Of a stretch of 64,000 nucleotides of DNA, positions 36,686 to 48,238 are shown one piece after another. Below the pieces are notes generated by a model, which had not been told where the DNA came from, searched no databases, and was given only the letters and a program-made list of their open reading frames with translations. The stretch comes from Archilochus colubris (taxonomy: Eukaryota; Chordata; Aves; Apodiformes; Trochilidae): positions 868,001 through 932,000 of the forward strand of contig CM041108.1 in assembly GCA_023079485.1 (NCBI GenBank), in the 5' to 3' direction. Position 1 is the first letter of the stretch; each line of letters begins with the position of its first letter. A program made the translations under genes and the position numbers.

Positions 36686-37604
36686 GAAGGCAGAGGGATT
36701 TGGGTGGAATGCTCACCAAGATGTTCTTCCATGGAATGGGTAATGAGAAATGAGGATGCACCAAATGAATGTCTGGGGCTGGAGGGTGTTCAGATGAGGT
36801 GGGGAGGATGGGTGGATGCCTGAGAATGAGGAGTCTGGAGATGGGGATGTGAGGAGCCCCCAGGAACTCTTGGCAAGGTCACTCTTGACCCCACTGATGA
36901 GAGTCCTGAGGACAAGGAGGTGCCCATTCCCTTCCCAGTGATGTCCCTGCTGCAGCTCCCTGGCCTCTTGGTGACTCCAGGGCTGGGAACACCATGAAAC
37001 CTGTCCCTGCCATCCCTGATGAAGGAGGGGATGAGGAGCTCTTGCTGATTCATCTCCTCTTCTGGTGATGCTGAACAACCCACCTGGGAGCTTCCCTAAG
37101 CACTTAATCAGAGCCAAGGTTGTCTGTGGCATCTTAAGGACTTCTCAGGTGAGGCACATCCTTCCCTGAATAAAGAAGGCAGAAAAAGTGCAGGTGGGGA
37201 GAGGACACAGATGGGTTTTTTGACTCTTACTCTCTGATTGCAGCCTGTTCCTGGAGGGGTGCAGGAAGAGGTGATGCCTGCCTTGGTGCACAGCTTATTT
37301 ACTGTCTTTTCATCCCTGGCACTTGGCTGCAGGATCTTTTCAAGGTGAGAAAAGCTCTTTCTTGCTACAGAGGATGAGTAGGGAGGAGTTAAGAGACTCG
37401 ACAGGAGTTGCAATGGATCTAATTCCCATTTCCCAAGAGAAATCCCCCACATTTACAAGCCCAAATCATCCCAGATGAATTCTGACCTCATATTCCTCCT
37501 TCACCCCAAGGAGAAGATGCTGGAAGAATCAGCTTTTGAATTCCATCTGCTATCACTTGCTGAGCCTGGTGGAACTGGCACCCCGTGAGAACCTCTTCCT
37601 CCCT
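35246..37604. other. Unique non-coding stretch
   Basis: No gene or transposon recognised. Simple-sequence landmarks are a T run at about 35458-35482, a C run plus A run at 36159-36179 and the A27 run at 36655-36681. Confidence 0.5.
36655..36681. repeat. Poly-A run (27 A)
   Basis: Twenty-seven consecutive A. The preceding sequence matches no retroposed RNA that I can recognise, and no target-site duplication was noted. Confidence 0.93.
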
Positions 37605-37770
37605 TCAATTATGATCATTGCTATTGTTATGGGATAAATCACTCCTTAAGCTTCTCTCTTTCATTGCAAATTGTCCATGAAAGACTTGCAATCTCTGCAG
37701 AGGGACGCCGGGGTTGTCAGGCTAAATCAGATCAGTAATCAAATCCAGATCCCATCTCCTGCTCCCTGGG
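37605..37770. promoter_or_regulatory. Candidate conserved non-coding block
   Basis: Unique block with TCAATTATGATCATTGC, TATGGGATAAATCACTCC, CATTGCAAATTG, GGACGCCGGGG and GCTAAATCAGATCAGTAATC. The motif-rich, CpG-retaining character suggests constraint. Confidence 0.36.
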
Positions 37771-39557
37771 ATGAGTTATTAAGAGCAGAAGGTGTTGAAG
37801 GCAAAGGCAAGAATCTCCACAGGAGGGAAAAAATAATGTGTAGGAAAAGTTTTCTTCCACTTTGATCTCAGCTAAAAAGCTCTGGAGCTCTCTCATATAC
37901 ATTATTTAGTCAATATCTTTTTTTTTTATTATTTATTTCTGAATATTTGAGGTCTTTGCAGCTCTTACAGCTGCAGCCACCAGGTCCAGGTTAAGCACCA
38001 CACAAAGTTGATACCAGAGAGCAAGGATGGAGCAGGAAAGCAGCTCCTTAGGTCGCTCCTAAACCTGGATACAAAACATATTTAGAGTCCTCATTGTACT
38101 AAACCCACACACACACTCTTTAGTGTCTTGCAAAAATTACTCTGCAGAAAACCCTACAGCTACTGACAGGGCAGAGCTGGTGAGCACCATTTGGGGGCTT
38201 GGCTGGGACATCAGAAGGGAAAATTTCCCCTCAGTCAACAAGAGATCTACATTTATTTTGTGTGTGTGTGTTTTCCTTGATGATTTAGATCTCCTGCCCC
38301 ATTTCTTCCAATGAAAGACTCAGTTCGCCCCCGCCCCATGAGCCCCTCTGTCCAGCACAATCCTATAGGGAGAGGGCAGGACCTGCTGCACCCTTAATCT
38401 CCCTTTTTAATGCAAAATTAAAATTAGAAAAATGACATTTTCTTCATTTGAAGGTGCAGATTCAAGGCTTTCATTTGTAGGATGTTTTTTTTGTTTTGGT
38501 TTGGTTTTGGAGTTTTTTTGTTTGGTTGGTTTTTTTGAGTATTTTCTCCCATTCCTTTGGGACTTTGCTTGACAAAGAATTTGGTGCTGCCTGGGCACCT
38601 TCTTGCTGCTCTGGAAGGAAAGAGGAGGATGGATTTTTACTTTAATAAAGTGACAGGGATGGAGTTGGGTGCCTCAGTGCAAAAATCCAGCCAAGCCTGA
38701 AGCTGTCCCTCCACCCTGGCCTCCATTTCTCTTTTGTTTCTTTACACCATTGAGCACCAAAGCAGCAGCAAAGGCTTCAGAGAGCTCTGCAAAAAGGGGA
38801 AAGGAAAAAAAAACTACAAAAAATTCTTCAGGCACCTGATTTCTGCAGAACCAGAGGAGCTGGTGGATGGGTTTGATCCCTGCTCCAGAGCAGAGATTGC
38901 CATCGGCTTGGTCTGTCCCACCTCCCACCCCAACCTTTCCCCCAGGATTGGGTCTAAATGGGATTTCACCTCCCCCAGCCTTATCACAGCCTGCTGACAG
39001 CAGAGCAGTGCCCAAGGCTCATTCTTTCTCCCTCTTGAAAGGAAAATAATAATGTGTAAATGAATATATATATGTATCTCCCTTTTTCCAGGTGCTGCAG
39101 CCTCGACTTTATCTTCTCCCATTTGCCCTTGTTCATTCTTCCAGAGGTTTGGGGGGGCTTGGAAACACAACAGCCATGTTACAGCCCTGATTTGCAGGAA
39201 TAAACCTCACAGGAATCACCTCTGGATTTAACCAGAGGATTTTTAGGGCAAGGATTTCACAGTCCTCAAGTACAAGTGCTTACAGGGGCCCAGCATTTCT
39301 CCTAGAAGAGATGAGATGCAAACAGCAGGATGCAGCCTTAAAAAGGAGAAACTCTTGACTTGCCCCATGCACTACTTACCCAGCTGCAAAAGAAATCCCC
39401 TCTCTTTTCTCCTCTCTGCTGGTAATTAAAATCAGCAGCTTCCTATGTGCTTATCCTCACACCCAAGGCAGCTCCATCCCTTCTCCTGCCTCCCAGGGGA
39501 TGGGTACAAACAGCTTTAAACCTCCTGAAAAAAATAAAACAGGGGCTAGTAGGGTCA
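37771..39557. other. Unique non-coding stretch
   Basis: No gene recognised. T/G-rich low-complexity sequence occurs at 38485-38540, a (CA)n run at about 38106-38116 and a (TG)n run at about 38259-38270. Confidence 0.5.
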
Positions 39558-40012
39558 TAGGATATAGGCAGATATAGGTAAAGACAATTATAATATAGTG
39601 ATCAAGATAAAAATACAGACCTAGACCTAAACCTGGACATGGATATAAGTTGTAGATATAGATGATACAGATATAAATCAGATAGATGCAGGACAGTAAA
39701 TCCTTTTTAAATTATATATGATGTATATGATGTAGGTATAGATGATACAGATCTAGGTCTAAATCTAGTTCTAGATCTAAATAACATAGATATAGAAATA
39801 GATATATATTATATAGAGATATAGATGATATAGATAGGTGATAGATGTAGACATAGAAATATAGACCTAGACATGGAAATAAGTATAGATACTGGTGATA
39901 TAGATAGATGATAGAGATTATATGGATCTAAACCTAGATAATATAGACACAGAAATTGATATGTGGTATAGAGATAGAAATATAGATATATGGATGATCT
40001 ATAGATCCAGGA
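39558..40012. repeat. Degenerate GATATA-like AT-rich region
   Basis: About 455 bp dominated by GATATA, TAGATA, GATGATA and related words with only short interruptions (for example CCTAGACCTAAACC and CTAGTTCTAGATC). No strict period is visible over long distances, but 6-bp phasing recurs, as in TAGATATAGATGATATAGAT-type runs. It looks like an old, eroded hexamer or tetramer microsatellite. Repeated GATA cores are incidental to this origin. Confidence 0.85.
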
Positions 40013-40189
40013 GACAAGCAAGTTATTTGGGGGGATTGGGGCCCCTTTAGCCCCTGCTCAGTGCTCTGTGGGGACAAAAACCTCACCTGTAATGTCCAGA
40101 GGAGGGGAGAGAAGTTGAGGTGTCCCACTTGAAGCTGCTGCAAAAGCCCCAGCTGGGACAAAAAGCATTTGTTCCATGAATAGACATGG

Positions 40190-40480
40190 GAGATAGTGCC
40201 AAACAAATGAAAGTTATTAAAGGAAGGGAGATGGATGGAGCCCGAGGCATCCGTTTGTTTTGCCAGTGCCAGATTCCTTTCCAGAAAAAGCCCTTATCAA
40301 TTCCCAAGGACTGGTTTGCCCTGTCAGGCAGGGTGTTAATGTTCTTTACAGCTCTGTTAGAGCCAGTGCAGTGACACCAATCTAAATAAGGGAGGAAGGA
40401 AGGTTTAATCAGCCTGTCACTGACCAGTTATTAACATTAGAGAACAAGGGCATTAAAGGAGAAAATTCTGAGAGGTCAGT
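40190..40480. promoter_or_regulatory. Candidate conserved non-coding block
   Basis: Unique block with CCAAACAAATGAAAG, TTATTAAAGG, GCCCGAGGCATCCG, CCTTATCAATTCCC, GTGTTAATGTTC, CCAATCTAAATAAGG, GGTTTAATCAGCC and CAGTTATTAACATTAG. Motif-rich and non-repetitive; conservation is inferred. Confidence 0.38.
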
Positions 40481-42127
40481 TTGTACTTCAGGACAGAAGC
40501 CAAAAAAGATAAGGAGGAAAAGCAAAGAGGAGGACAAAGCAGGGTCACAGCGCTGCCTGCTTGCTACCATTCTGCCCCAAAAAACCCCTGGGATGGTGAG
40601 GACCAAGCACCAGACCCTGCAGGGAGGTGTTTTACCCTGAGCAGGGTCTCCAGCTGGAGCCAAACTTCCCACCATGTCCTTGGCCACGTTGTCCCCCCCT
40701 TTCCCAGAGCTCCCTTTCAGTCTCCACACCCCGGAGGCAGCTGCAATCCAGCTCTGCAAAGCCCTGTGGGATGAAAGCTGTGTTCTTAGATATGGTTTAT
40801 CCCTTCCAGCCCCTGATGATAATCCAGGATTAGTCCTTCCACTGGATGATTATGTTTTGCCCACTCTCTTTGAACCGATGCTGTTCTGGCCCTTTTTTTA
40901 TCCCCCCCACCAACCCTTCAGCAAAGTGGTTGCCAGGCTGTGATTTAAAGCCTGCTGGCAGCAAAGTCCCAAATCAGTCCCAAATCCAAGCAGGATCCCC
41001 AATGACTTGATGCCCATGGTCCTCACAGCCTGCACCCAACCTTCTCACTGCTCCAGAGCTCAGCACCCAAAATACCCTTAAGGGCAGCATAGGAACCACA
41101 CAGAAATGGATTTATTCATTTCCTGTGATAAATAAGGAGCCATCTCTCAAATCATTTCTTCAGAAGGAATGAACAGAGAGGGGAATAAAAAGAAGTAAAA
41201 AAAAACCAAAAAAAAGCAAGGAGTCAGGAGGGCAGATTTTCTAGTGGTTTGGGGTTGTTTGTTTGGGGTTTTTTGTATGTTTTGTTTGAGTGTTTGTTTG
41301 AGGAGTGAAGATTTGATTTGCTTTGTTTTCAAGCTCCTTATTTAGGGAGAAGCTGGCTCTGAGTTGTCTGCACTCTGGAGAATGGATCTGGAGATGTTCT
41401 GCAGGGTGGCAGCATCTGTGGTCCTGCCAAAAGAAGCCTGGGAAAGGCCCATCCACGGGGGCTGTGAGCACTTCAGGATGGAGTTTTCCAGGTGGAGCTG
41501 CCTCCAGCCCCAGCTCTGCTCCACAAGCCACTTTCTTGCCTGGTGCAGCCCTTCAGTGCTGGGATTTGGGGGGTTGTGAAGGCTGAAGAGACCCAAGGGC
41601 AAGCTGTGCATGAGAAAACCTGGAGAGCAGCTTCTCCTCCCTTTTAATCCTCTTTTTTCTGTCTCCACACAGCCAGAACCCCCCTCAAGTCCTGCCATGA
41701 GCTTTCACTATGTCTCACACTATTTTGCCAGCAGATCTCCCTCTTTTCCTCCTCTCCCCTTCTTCCAGATGCCCAGAAAAGCAAAAAGCAGAAGCACTTC
41801 TCAGGATGGATCAAGCATCCAATCTCTTTGGCCCAGCATCACATCCCCAGTGGAGATTTGGGGGGAAAACAAGGGTGCTAAATCCATAGCAACTCACTGG
41901 AAGGTGGGGAAAAAGTAACTCTGAGCCTCCAGTCCATTTTTGGCTTCTCTGGTGGCTCTTCCTGCAAGATTTGGATGGGTGAAGGATGGTTTTAATACCC
42001 AGCCTGCTGCAGGGAGATTTATTTGGTGAGAGTTTGTGTTCAAGCCTGGGTCCACCTGTTAAATGAAGAAACTCTGGAAGCTGGGTTCACCCCAAGGAGC
42101 ATCAGAGGGGAGAAAGGGACAGAGATG
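40481..42127. other. Unique non-coding stretch
   Basis: No gene or transposon recognised. A T/G-rich patch lies at about 41245-41310 and a short A-rich patch at about 41198-41216. Confidence 0.5.
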
Positions 42128-42212
42128 GATTTTATTATTGCTATAATTATTGCTATTATTTTTGCCATTATTACTGCTATTGTTATTATTATTGCTCTTC
42201 TTATTATTAATT
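42128..42212. repeat. Degenerate (ATT)n microsatellite
   Basis: Trinucleotide ATT units with frequent GCT and GCC substitutions (TTATTATTGCTATAATTATT and similar). Because the period is 3, the frame at 42023-42490 stays open through it and encodes an Ile-rich stretch. This is an artefact. Confidence 0.88.
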
Positions 42213-42544
42213 GGGCAAATGGAAAGCAAAACCATTCTTCTTCCTTGTCCCAAGGCCCTGTTGCCAGGGCTGGCTGGCAGCGAGGGAGCTGCACAATAAC
42301 AGCAAATTATAAATCATTGCCTTTTGTTTCCCCATTGAATGCTGAGACTCTGGGACCTGCCCTCCCTCACCTTCCCATGAATGAGGTGATGTGCAGGAGG
42401 AAAACAGACCCTGACCCCAAACCCAGTGGGGATGGGGGGCTGTGTCCCCCCCTGCAATGTCCCTTCTGTCCCTTGACATGCGTGGGGTGACAGAGGAGGG
42501 ATGAGCCAACCCACTAGCTTCACAAAGTCTTGGATTTGGCTTCT

Positions 42545-42805
42545 TTTTCTTCATTAGAGCTGATTACACTAATTGACGTGTTTGTTTGGGGTTGGGTATA
42601 TTTTGTTGTCCTTTTCTTGCTAAATTTTATTTTCCTCTTTGGAACCAAGACAACGCACTTGTTGGCAAACAGTTGGAAGAGCTGGTGCTTTGCTTTTAAA
42701 AGGATTAACTGCAGCAAAAAAAGGGCTTTCCAGGAGAAAACTTCCTCAGCCTCTCAAGGAATCGCTGGTCTTGCTCTCGTTCCAGTATTTAAATTTGTTA
42801 AGCTT
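42545..42805. promoter_or_regulatory. Candidate conserved non-coding block
   Basis: Unique AT-rich sequence with GAGCTGATTACACTAATTGACG, TTGCTAAATTTTATTTTCC, AACAGTTGGAAG, TTTTAAAAGGATTAAC and CAGTATTTAAATTTG. It retains CpGs (gacgtg, aacgcac, atcgctgg, ctcgttcc). It resembles a constrained non-coding element. Confidence 0.4.
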
Positions 42806-44639
42806 TGTCAGGAAGAGAGGTAGGGATGGTGGGAGCTGGAAAATACAGGATGCTTCACCCATCCCTTGGATGGAGTCTCCTCCAGGATGGAGCACTTTGG
42901 CTGCTGAGCTGCTGAAGTTTCCAGCAAGACACACACTTACCTCTAAATATCCCACACTTTATTCCCTTAAAATGAAAATAAATGATCCCCTTGGATTAAA
43001 CATCTAAAGGTTGAGCAAATCAACCCCTGTGGAAGGACAGTGGGGAAGCAGGAGAGAGGGATGTTGCTGCTGGCTGTGAACCAGCCTGGGCTACTCATTC
43101 TGGGACAAAAAAAAAAGGGAATCAGCAAAACCCTGAGGCATCCCCTAGTGCAACAAATCAGGAGTTTTCTTAGGAAGAAGTATTTCTGAAATGAAGGTGA
43201 TGCTGAGACATGGGAACATCACACTGCCAGGAGCAAAATGCCTTTGTTCAGGGAAATTTTTGTTCTGTAGGCTTTATATATGAAATTTTAGGGGAAGTAG
43301 GGCTTATTTTGGTCCAAAAGCCTAAACCTGAAACTGTTTCCCAGAAAACAAGCAGGAGCACAACCAGACTCTGCCTTCCTCCTCTCCTGGGAGCATCCTA
43401 CTTCCAGCACCATCCTCTTTCTCCATCCAAAAGGCCACCAAGGAGGCACCTCCAGAATTAGGACCTGGCCTTTAATCACTGTGCTGAGTGTGTTTTAATG
43501 CTCCTGAGTTCAGCATCTTTACAGCCTGGCTCCATTATTCTTTGGATTTTATTTATCACACAGCTCAGAGGAAAGCTCAGAGCTTTGGCTGGGGTGGTGG
43601 ATCCCAGGATCCCAGCATTGCTTCCCATGCCTCATCCGTACTCCATCCCCCTGCTCTGAAGGAAGGCCAAGCCCGGGTAGCTTCATTTAGAAAGTGAAGA
43701 AAAAAGCAGGAAGAAGAACATGAATATGTGATGGGAGCAGGGCAGAGGTTGCTGCTACATGTTCTCACAACAAAGCATTAGCATTCCCAAGGATGGGGTC
43801 CTGTGGCCCAGCTGCCTTCCTCCTCTCTGCCCTCAGGATTGATCCCAGCAGGGAATCTTCCTCTTAGGACTTCTCCCTGTGGAGGGATCCCCAGATAAAA
43901 GTGGGGTTCCATGCCTTTTGTTGTCCTTCTCCATCTCTTGATGAACCAAGCAAGGTTTTCACCATCCAGCTCTCCTGCCAAATATTCCTCCCACCTCTCC
44001 CTGCTGCCTCCCCATCCAGCACAAAATGCATGATTAATGAAGGGGTCTCTGGTGGTGTTTCACACTGAGTTTTGGTGGCAAGTTGCCTTGGAGCATAGAA
44101 AATCCCAAGGAAATGTTTTGGAAGGAGCTTCAAGGGTTGGCATTGCATCTGGACACCAGGCTGCTTTCAGTCCTGGAAGGGGTTAAGGCTCAGCCAGCAG
44201 CTCCTCACCACCTGCTCTGACAGATCATTAGCAGGTTTGATATCTCACTTTTGTCAAAACTTCTTCGCTAAGAATTAATTCTGATTTTTTTTTTTTTTTG
44301 CCCACATGAAACCATCAGCCTGGCTCTCCAGAGGAGCTGCTAACGTGTCCTCTCACCTCACTCCCTGCAGTTCCTTAAAGCTGCTACAATTCAGGCCACT
44401 AAAAGCAAATCAATTAAGCCCCAAAGTACCAAGAGCCACTGGGAAGAACCCAACACATCCTTCCCAAGCCTGTGAAATCCCCAGCTGGAGGGCAAACAGG
44501 TGGAAAGCAAAAGCAAAACACTGGCCCAAGGTCCCGTTCCTTCCCTGCTCCCTTCATCTCAGGGCTCCTGGCTGTGCCAAACCATCTCTAACTCGTCAAG
44601 GGCTTTATGGGAGGAAAGGACACTTCTCTTCTCCTTATG
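42806..44639. other. Unique non-coding stretch
   Basis: Nothing gene-like. An A run at about 43109-43117 and a T run at 44286-44299 are the only simple repeats. CpG is very sparse: about four in 44.0-44.6 kb. Confidence 0.5.
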
Positions 44640-44845
44640 ACAAAGGGAGATATTAAATGTAGGCTGGGGGGTAGATTCAGGTTGGACATTAGAAAGAAAT
44701 TCTTCATAGTGCTGAGCCCCTGGCCCAGGCTGCCCAGAGGAACTGTGGCTGCCCCATCCCTGTTCAAAGCCAGGGCTGGTGGGAGATGTCCCTGCTTTAA
44801 GGTCCCTTCCATCCTGTTATTCTGTGATTTTATGATTTCATCATC
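44640..44845 (+). mobile_element. CR1 LINE 3' fragment, internally deleted
   Basis: Reads as a CR1 end: 'gtagattcaggttggacatt', 'agaaagaaattcttcat', 'ccaggctgcccagaggaac', 'tgtggctgccccatccctg', then 'aaggtcccttccatcctg' and a tail 'attctgtgattttatgattt'. The plus frame carries GGRFRLDIRKKFF and LSPWPRLPRGTVAAPS, a recognisable ORF2 C-terminus of the same general type as the 5690-6025 copy. Short deletions remove part of the 3' UTR. Confidence 0.88.
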
Positions 44846-45959
44846 CCTGTGTGGTTCTTTCCTCTTTGTAGGGGGCTGAAGAGGTTTTCTTTCCCCTTTT
44901 CAACTGAAACCCAGCCTCATGCAGCCCTTCCTCTGAAGTCAAACCCAAGCATCTGCATCAAAAAACAAACCACAGAGCTTGCTGGCCCTCAGATTTTAGC
45001 ACAGAACAGTTGTCTCCATAGAAACTCACACTTTTGTTTTCCCAGCCCCCCACCCCCTCCACTTTTTTTTTTTTTTCCTCAGTTCAGAGCACCAAAGCAT
45101 GGAGCAAGCCAAGGGTTGAGGGAAGAGCATCCATTTTAGGGATCAGCATTGCAGGTAGGATGCTGTTTGTGCTTTTTCTGGGCAGAACACCTACCTTTAG
45201 TTAAAGAAAAGGGATTTTTTCCATTATTTTTTGGATGAGGGCTCCCAGGTCATGAATCCAGGCTGGGCTGTCCCATGTCTATGGATTCCCAGACTGATCC
45301 ATTCAGCTTTATGTTGGAATTGCCTTAAGGAGAGGTCAGCCTCACTCCTCAGGGTGAATATCATGAACCTGGGGAAGGTTTCTTTATGCCCTCAGAGCTG
45401 CTCCTAAGTCAGAGCTCCCCATGGGCTTGGGCAGCCCTGAAAACATCATACCTATGGGACTGAAGACAAGACTCAACCTTCTCAATTACTGGGTTTTCTT
45501 CTTGAGCAAAATATCTTTCCAAAACCCAAAATCCCATTTTTCAGATCCAAGCCACCTAAAATGCTGCAGCAAAGGGCTGAGAAATAAACTGAGACTGCAG
45601 CACCCTCCAGCACCAGTTCCCTTTCTCAAGTTCTTCCATCTGACCCAGCATCTCACCTCTTTTCTCCAAGCATGGGGCACTGTCCACCTCTTAGGAAAAG
45701 GCTACAAGGTTGTCACCTGGTCATGAAAAGTAGGGTTTTTAGCAGCTAATAATTGGCATCATCTCTTCTGCACATCCCTCAGGTCATTATTAAGGGTGTC
45801 CCAGTGCCTGGAGCCTTTTGGGGTTTTACCTGGTTCTGTAAGGCAGAATTTTCTATCCTTAGCTGATGTAGGCTGCTTTCTTCTTTCCCCAGGAACCTGT
45901 TTTTCAGTGCTGCCGTCTCTGCCATGTATGAATTTAATGTACACACACACACAGAGGTC
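44846..45959. other. Unique non-coding stretch
   Basis: No gene recognised. A T run lies at about 45063-45076 and a short (CA)n at 45941-45953. Confidence 0.5.
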
Positions 45960-46145
45960 TGGTTTCTAAAGCCTGGGTTGTTTTGCAGGATAAAAGCTGC
46001 TGTAAATTAATACCATTATCAATAGGCCCTGAGTATGGCTGGACTTCCTAATTATGCCTGATGACATGCTAAATGACACAAGTGAAGTTTAAGGTCAACC
46101 ACAGAAACATATTAGCAGCAGCTTCTGCCTCTTAAGGAGATGGAT
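45960..46145. promoter_or_regulatory. Candidate conserved enhancer-like block
   Basis: Unique block with GTAAATTAATACC, CATTATCAATAGG, TTCCTAATTATGCC, TGATGACATGC, TAAATGACAC and AGTTTAAGGTCAACC. The TAATTA homeodomain core sits beside TGATGACA and TGACA, which resemble TALE (PBX/MEIS) sites. Such combinations are common in developmental enhancers; binding is inferred. Confidence 0.42.
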
Positions 46146-46619
46146 GGAAACCACAAAATGGGGCTGATATTCTGACCTGGCAGCTGGGCTTGGACTGGAG
46201 CTTCACAGCTCTGCTCCACCTTGCACAAAGTGTTCTGGAGCCACCTCATTTCTCTGCTTTAAGGAGTTTGCTGTGGCCCTTTCCTGGCAAGTGATATTTA
46301 CAGGTGAAAATGCAGGGTGATATTTAGAGGTAAGTGGTATTTATAAGTACATATGCAGGGAAATGTTTACAGGCAAGATACTCAGGGGTAATTATAGATC
46401 AATACTTCAAAGCAGAGTAAATAGAGAGGTAAAAGACCTTTGCTGGGATGTTGCAAATAAATATTTAGATCTAGTAGATGCACAGCAGTATGCAGTGGCT
46501 AGGTGGAGGGGAGAAAGATGAGAATTTAGATGGAGCTTCTTCCACAAGGAGGAGAGGCTGAACCATTAGCAGCACGCCCATAACTCAGGAGCATCCCAGC
46601 ACCACCATCACATCAGCCC
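46146..46619. other. Unique non-coding stretch with degenerate tandem
   Basis: No gene recognised. It contains the degenerate tandem at 46291-46387. From about 46570 CpGs begin to appear. Confidence 0.5.
46291..46387. repeat. Degenerate short tandem, ~4 uneven copies
   Basis: Copies of a roughly 17-28 bp word containing TATTTACAGG and ATGCAGGG: at about 46293, 46318, 46337 and 46361. Copies vary in length, so the array is eroded. Confidence 0.6.
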
Positions 46620-47040
46620 CGTGCTCCATCAAACCTGGCGCCAGCTTCCCAAAAGCAGCTCCTGCCAGGGCTGCGAGTCAAGAAGCGAAGGTCAGAGAAG
46701 TCTTTTTGGTTTGGTTTTGGGTTCTTTTTGTCTGATCTCTCCCCATCCCTCCTCCCCCTGCCCAAAACCCCGATCCAGAGCCGTGTTCCGCCTTCCCCGG
46801 CTCCCTCCGTCTCGCCCCATCCTCCTCTCCCAAGCCACTGCTTTGTGTTTGACAAAGTTCAGCCAAGCAACGAGCAGCCTGGAAAGCCCTGAGATCCCCT
46901 AGAAATCCCCATCCAATTTATCAAGTCAAAAAATTCAGCCGGGTGGGAGCTAAGTGGGATGAAACTCTGATCAAGGCGAGAGATTACGGCGGAGCCGGTT
47001 GCACAAATCACGGCGCTGGCTCGGGGAGGGTGAAGAGGAG
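46620..47040. promoter_or_regulatory. CpG-retaining patch
   Basis: By hand count 46621-46920 has 56% GC and 10 CpGs (observed/expected about 0.46), and 46921-47040 has 56% GC and 8 CpGs (about 0.97). The rest of the window is strongly CpG-depleted. Clusters include CCGTGTTCCGCC, CCGTCTCGCC, GATTACGGCGGAGCCGG and CACGGCGCTGGCTCGGGG. It is shorter than a classical island at full density. It may be an unmethylated regulatory element, a distal first exon or an orphan island. No start codon or splice structure could be supported. Confidence 0.5.
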
Positions 47041-47089
47041 TTTTTTTTTTTTCCCTGAGCTGGAGATAAGAACCTGTTGTTGGTAAATA

Positions 47090-47480
47090 AAAATGCTGGG
47101 GAATGGCATGTCTGATCAGTGCCTGCTCCCATCAGGGCTTGCAGGAGCTGCCAGCATTATTTCCAGGCTTTTCACCCAGAATACTAAAGGGCGTTCGGAA
47201 AGGCGAGAACAAAGCTACAACTTTATTTGAGAGCAAAACAAAAGCAAACAAATGCACACCCAGAAGACTGAGTATTGAAAGAGAGAGATAGACTATTCAG
47301 CCACTGTCTGAAGCAGCTCTTGGACAGCTCTTGACTGTTAAAAAGTTTCCCAAGGAGCAAATGAAGGGGTTTTGTGTGTTGGTTTGTTTGTTTGCCGGGA
47401 AACAAAACGAAGCAAAAGGATTGCTGAGGCCTTTAGGAGTAAATGACAACAAATATCCCCTGGCCATGAAGATTGCCAAG
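47090..47480. promoter_or_regulatory. Candidate conserved block beside the CpG patch
   Basis: Unique sequence with AAAGGGCGTTCGGAAAGGCG (three CpGs), CTTTATTTGAGAGC, AAACAAATGCAC, GACTGAGTATTG and GTAAATGACAACAAATATCC. Lying directly right of the CpG-retaining patch, it may be part of the same constrained element. Confidence 0.35.
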
Positions 47481-47639
47481 AGGGGAAAAAAACCAGTCAC
47501 ATCATTTTGTAAAGTGTCTGAGTGATATTTTTGGGGTCTCCAGGTTTATTTTCCAGAGATGAGCTCTTGCACCTCAAATCCCAGGCTGGGCACAAGGTTG
47601 TGTCCCCTCTCCCCAGAGCCATCTCTTCTTGTTCTGAGG

Positions 47640-48015
47640 ATGTCAAGAGGCCCCTGGTCCCCTGGGATTTTATTCCAGTGGCATTGCCTCCTCAGTGTTT
47701 TGGAGGGAAAAAATGCAGTTTCTCACTTGGCTTCAGTCTGTCTTTGCCTTCTAAATATTTGTTCCCATTCTGCCTTGCTCTGAGGGATTAAAGAGCCCTT
47801 TAGTAGCTGGTGTTTTCTCCCTGTGAAGCTACTTAGACATGGTAATCAAGTCACCTCTCTGTCTCCTTTTTAATAAACGAAGCAGACAGAGCACTTTACA
47901 GCATTGGGAGGGTTTTTTGCCAGCCCTTGACTTATTTTTCGTGGCTCTTTCTCAGCCCTGACTTTACTGGCAGAGCTCACAAAGGGCATGGCCACCATCT
48001 CTCCCCATCCCTCTC
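47640..48015 (-). mobile_element. Ancient CR1/L3-like LINE relic
   Basis: The plus strand reads as the reverse complement of an old CR1/L3-type ORF2 end and follows its landmarks in order: 'aaagagccctttagtagctg', 'tgttttctccctgtgaag', 'ggtaatcaagtcacctctct', 'gtctcctttttaataaac', then 'gccagcccttgacttatttt' and 'cgtggctctttctcagccct'. These match the well-known L3/CR1 pattern in which a 'gaggtgacttgat' segment precedes a 'gggctctttaat' segment on the sense strand. High divergence and indels indicate great age, older than the other CR1 copies. The ends are uncertain. Confidence 0.75.
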
Positions 48016-48223
48016 TGCAGGTAGCAGGGTCAGAAAGCTGCCCCCAGCCTCACTGAGGTCTTGTAGTTTCAAAACTCTTCTTGGTCAGATACTTCAGACA
48101 ATCCAGCTCATTAAATTAAAAGAAACACTTTAAATTTACGGCCTGCATCACCCTATAAAGCCCTTGGCTTCCTGATGGCCACTGCTCAGCCAACATCATA
48201 ACCTAATTCTTCTTTTTTGTTTG

Positions 48224-48238
48224 TTTTTTTTTTTTTTT
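48224..48238. repeat. Poly-T run
   Basis: Fifteen T after a short TTTGTTTG segment. Confidence 0.88.
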
